Positions 5,714-6,738 of a stretch of 6,738 nucleotides of DNA are shown here, in pieces. A model generated the notes under the pieces. That model was not told the origin of the DNA, made no database searches, and saw only the letters and a list, made by a program, of their open reading frames with translations. The DNA lies in assembly GCA_025937035.1 (NCBI GenBank), contig JAICSG010000222.1, positions 1 to 6,738 of the forward strand, written 5' to 3'. The DNA is from Thermoanaerobaculia bacterium. GTDB taxonomy: Bacteria > Acidobacteriota > Thermoanaerobaculia > Multivoradales > UBA5704. The number at the start of each line of letters is the position of its first letter. Position 1 is the first letter of the stretch. The translations under genes and the position numbers were made by a program.

Positions 5714-5732
5714 CCTCCCCGAAGGTCTAGCC
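5691..5732 (+). terminator. Possible imperfect hairpin across the response-regulator stop
   Basis: GGCTAG at 5691-5696 can pair with CTAGCC at 5727-5732. Within the loop, GGTCA (5701-5705) can pair with TGACC (5711-5715), which includes the stop codon. There is no T-run, so an intrinsic terminator is doubtful. It might weaken read-through into the protease gene or stabilise the mRNA 3' end. Confidence 0.25.
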
Positions 5733-5776
5733 CTCCCCTGGCCATCCGGGCGATGCGGGGCTCTCCTGCCGAGGCC

Positions 5777-5801
5777 TACTCTGCGTCCATGAGCAAAGGA
5801 G
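5777..5801 (+). promoter_or_regulatory. Candidate -10 and Shine-Dalgarno site of the protease gene
   Basis: TACTCT at 5777-5782 resembles the TAnnnT -10 elements found before other genes here, but has no good -35. AAAGGAG at 5795-5801 is a strong ribosome binding site 5 nt before ATG 5807 and decides that start. An in-frame ATG at 5789, 6 nt after TACTCT, could be used by a leaderless transcript and would add six residues. Confidence 0.45.
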
Positions 5802-5806
5802 AGCCC

Positions 5807-6715
5807 ATGAACGATTTCGCCTGGCAGTTTTCCGAGAGTCTCGCCGGTGCCGTGGACAAGGCGTCCGCCGGTGTGGTGCGCATTCATGGCAGGAGGCGGC
5901 GGCCGTCGAGCGCCGTGGTCTGGTCGAGCGGCGTGCTGGTGACCACTCACCACGTCCTGGAGTGGGAGGAGGACATCGAGGTCGGCCTCCCCGACGGCAA
6001 CACCACCACGGCCTCGGTGGTGGGCCGGGACCCTTCGACCGACCTCGCGGCGCTGCGGGTGTCCGGGACCACCCCGGAGCCGCCCGAGTGGGGGGACGCC
6101 TCGGAGGTGAGGGCCGGCCATCTGGTGATGTCCCTGAGCCGGCCCGGCCGGAAGATCTGGGCGAGCCTGGGGCTGGTGGGCTCCGTGGGTGACTCCTGGC
6201 GCACCCCCCTGGGCGGCCGGATCGACTCCGAGATCCAGACCGACCTCGGCATCCACACCGGCTTCTCCGGCAGCGCCCTGGTCGACATGCGGGGACGGGT
6301 GATCGGCGTCAACACCGCCGGCATCTACCGGGCCACGGCCAGCGTCCTCCCCACGGCCACTGTGCGGCGGGTGATGGACGCCCTTCTCTCGCACGGCCAG
6401 GTGCGGCGCGGCTACCTGGGGATCGGCACCCAGCCCGTCCGTCTCCCCCGCGACCTCGCCGAGCGGCTGGGGCAGCCGAGCGGCCTGCTGATCATCTCGG
6501 TCGAGCCGGACAGCCCGGCCGGCCAGGGGGGGCTAGTCTTGGGCGACACCATCCTCGCCTTCGAGGGCACCCCGCTCCGGCATCCCGGCGAGCTGATGCC
6601 CCTCCTCGACGAGGAGACGATCGGCAGGGAGGCCGCGCTGAGCATCCTAAGGGCGGGCGAGGTGCGGGAGCTCAAGATCACGGTGGGAGCTCGCAACGGG
6701 AAGAAGGAGCGTTAG
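5807..6715 (+). CDS. HtrA-like trypsin/PDZ serine protease, no export signal
   Basis: This 302-residue protein has an S1C (HtrA/Deg-type) protease domain at about 10-195 and one PDZ domain at about 200-295. The catalytic triad is His49 (LVTTHHVL), Asp79 (DPSTDLAALRV) and Ser154 (TGFSGSALVD). The nucleophile loop reads G-F-S-G-S-A-L where most HtrA proteins have G-N-S-G-G-P-L. PDZ landmarks are RGYLGIGTQPV, GLLIISVEPDSPAGQGGL and LGDTILAFEG. The N-terminus (MNDFAWQFSESLAGAVDKAS) is amphipathic rather than a signal peptide, and there is no membrane helix. It is therefore probably cytoplasmic, unlike classical periplasmic DegP/DegS, and it has one PDZ domain. The start is set by AAAGGAG 5 nt upstream. 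The position behind a co-oriented LuxR-type regulator suggests joint control or a shared stress role, though the 93-bp gap with its own possible -10 allows separate expression. Substrates are unknown, and a non-proteolytic scaffold is possible. Confidence 0.87.
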   Translation: MNDFAWQFSESLAGAVDKASAGVVRIHGRRRRPSSAVVWSSGVLVTTHHVLEWEEDIEVGLPDGNTTTASVVGRDPSTDLAALRVSGTTPEPPEWGDASEVRAGHLVMSLSRPGRKIWASLGLVGSVGDSWRTPLGGRIDSEIQTDLGIHTGFSGSALVDMRGRVIGVNTAGIYRATASVLPTATVRRVMDALLSHGQVRRGYLGIGTQPVRLPRDLAERLGQPSGLLIISVEPDSPAGQGGLVLGDTILAFEGTPLRHPGELMPLLDEETIGREAALSILRAGEVRELKITVGARNGKKER

Positions 6716-6738
6716 TTTCCGGGGGGTCAGGCCTTGTC

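Noticed and set aside
5753..5806. ATG 5753 as protease start
   Set aside because: There is no Shine-Dalgarno sequence before it and the added residues show no homology or signal peptide. AAAGGAG before ATG 5807 is much better.

Overview
This is a high-GC window (roughly 70% G+C by eye) with tightly packed genes on both strands. It has no RNA genes, CRISPR arrays, insertion sequences or phage genes that I can see. A CadC-like winged-helix/TolB/TPR sensor, a futalosine-pathway menaquinone enzyme (MqnC) and a cytoplasmic HtrA-like protease next to a LuxR-type regulator together suggest an Acidobacteriota-type chromosome, perhaps Thermoanaerobaculia-like. That placement is inference from gene content, not from any marker gene.

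Layout. (1) 1-568, minus: a small four-helix membrane protein (TTG start) is translationally coupled to the start of a sodium:solute symporter that runs off the left edge. (2) 620-949, plus: a thioredoxin-like [2Fe-2S] ferredoxin, divergent from the symporter operon and apparently expressed from a leaderless mRNA. (3) 953-1840, minus: an AraC-family regulator, convergent with the ferredoxin with only 3 bp between them. (4) 1841-1960: a 120-bp divergent control region holding four exact-period 11-bp direct repeats (TGAGC core) between two predicted promoters. (5) 1961-3853, plus: a membrane-anchored CadC-like regulator. (6) 3866-5053, minus: mqnC. (7) 5054-5086: a 33-bp divergent spacer with back-to-back promoters. 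(8) 5087-5713, plus: a NarL/LuxR-type response regulator with a degenerate receiver. (9) 5807-6715, plus: a trypsin-like/PDZ protease without an export signal. The last 23 bases (6716-6738) show nothing recognisable.

How the parts may work together. The AraC-type and CadC-like regulators share one control region whose repeats look like a PhoB/OmpR-class operator, so the CadC-like protein may regulate itself and its neighbour. The response regulator and protease are adjacent and co-oriented and may form a small cytoplasmic stress or proteostasis module. MqnC serves menaquinone synthesis with partners encoded elsewhere. A recurrent theme is that several starts lack a Shine-Dalgarno sequence but have a TAnnnT hexamer 6-9 nt before the ATG, which points to leaderless transcripts. 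The strongest candidate for something undescribed is the 11-bp repeat operator between the two regulators.
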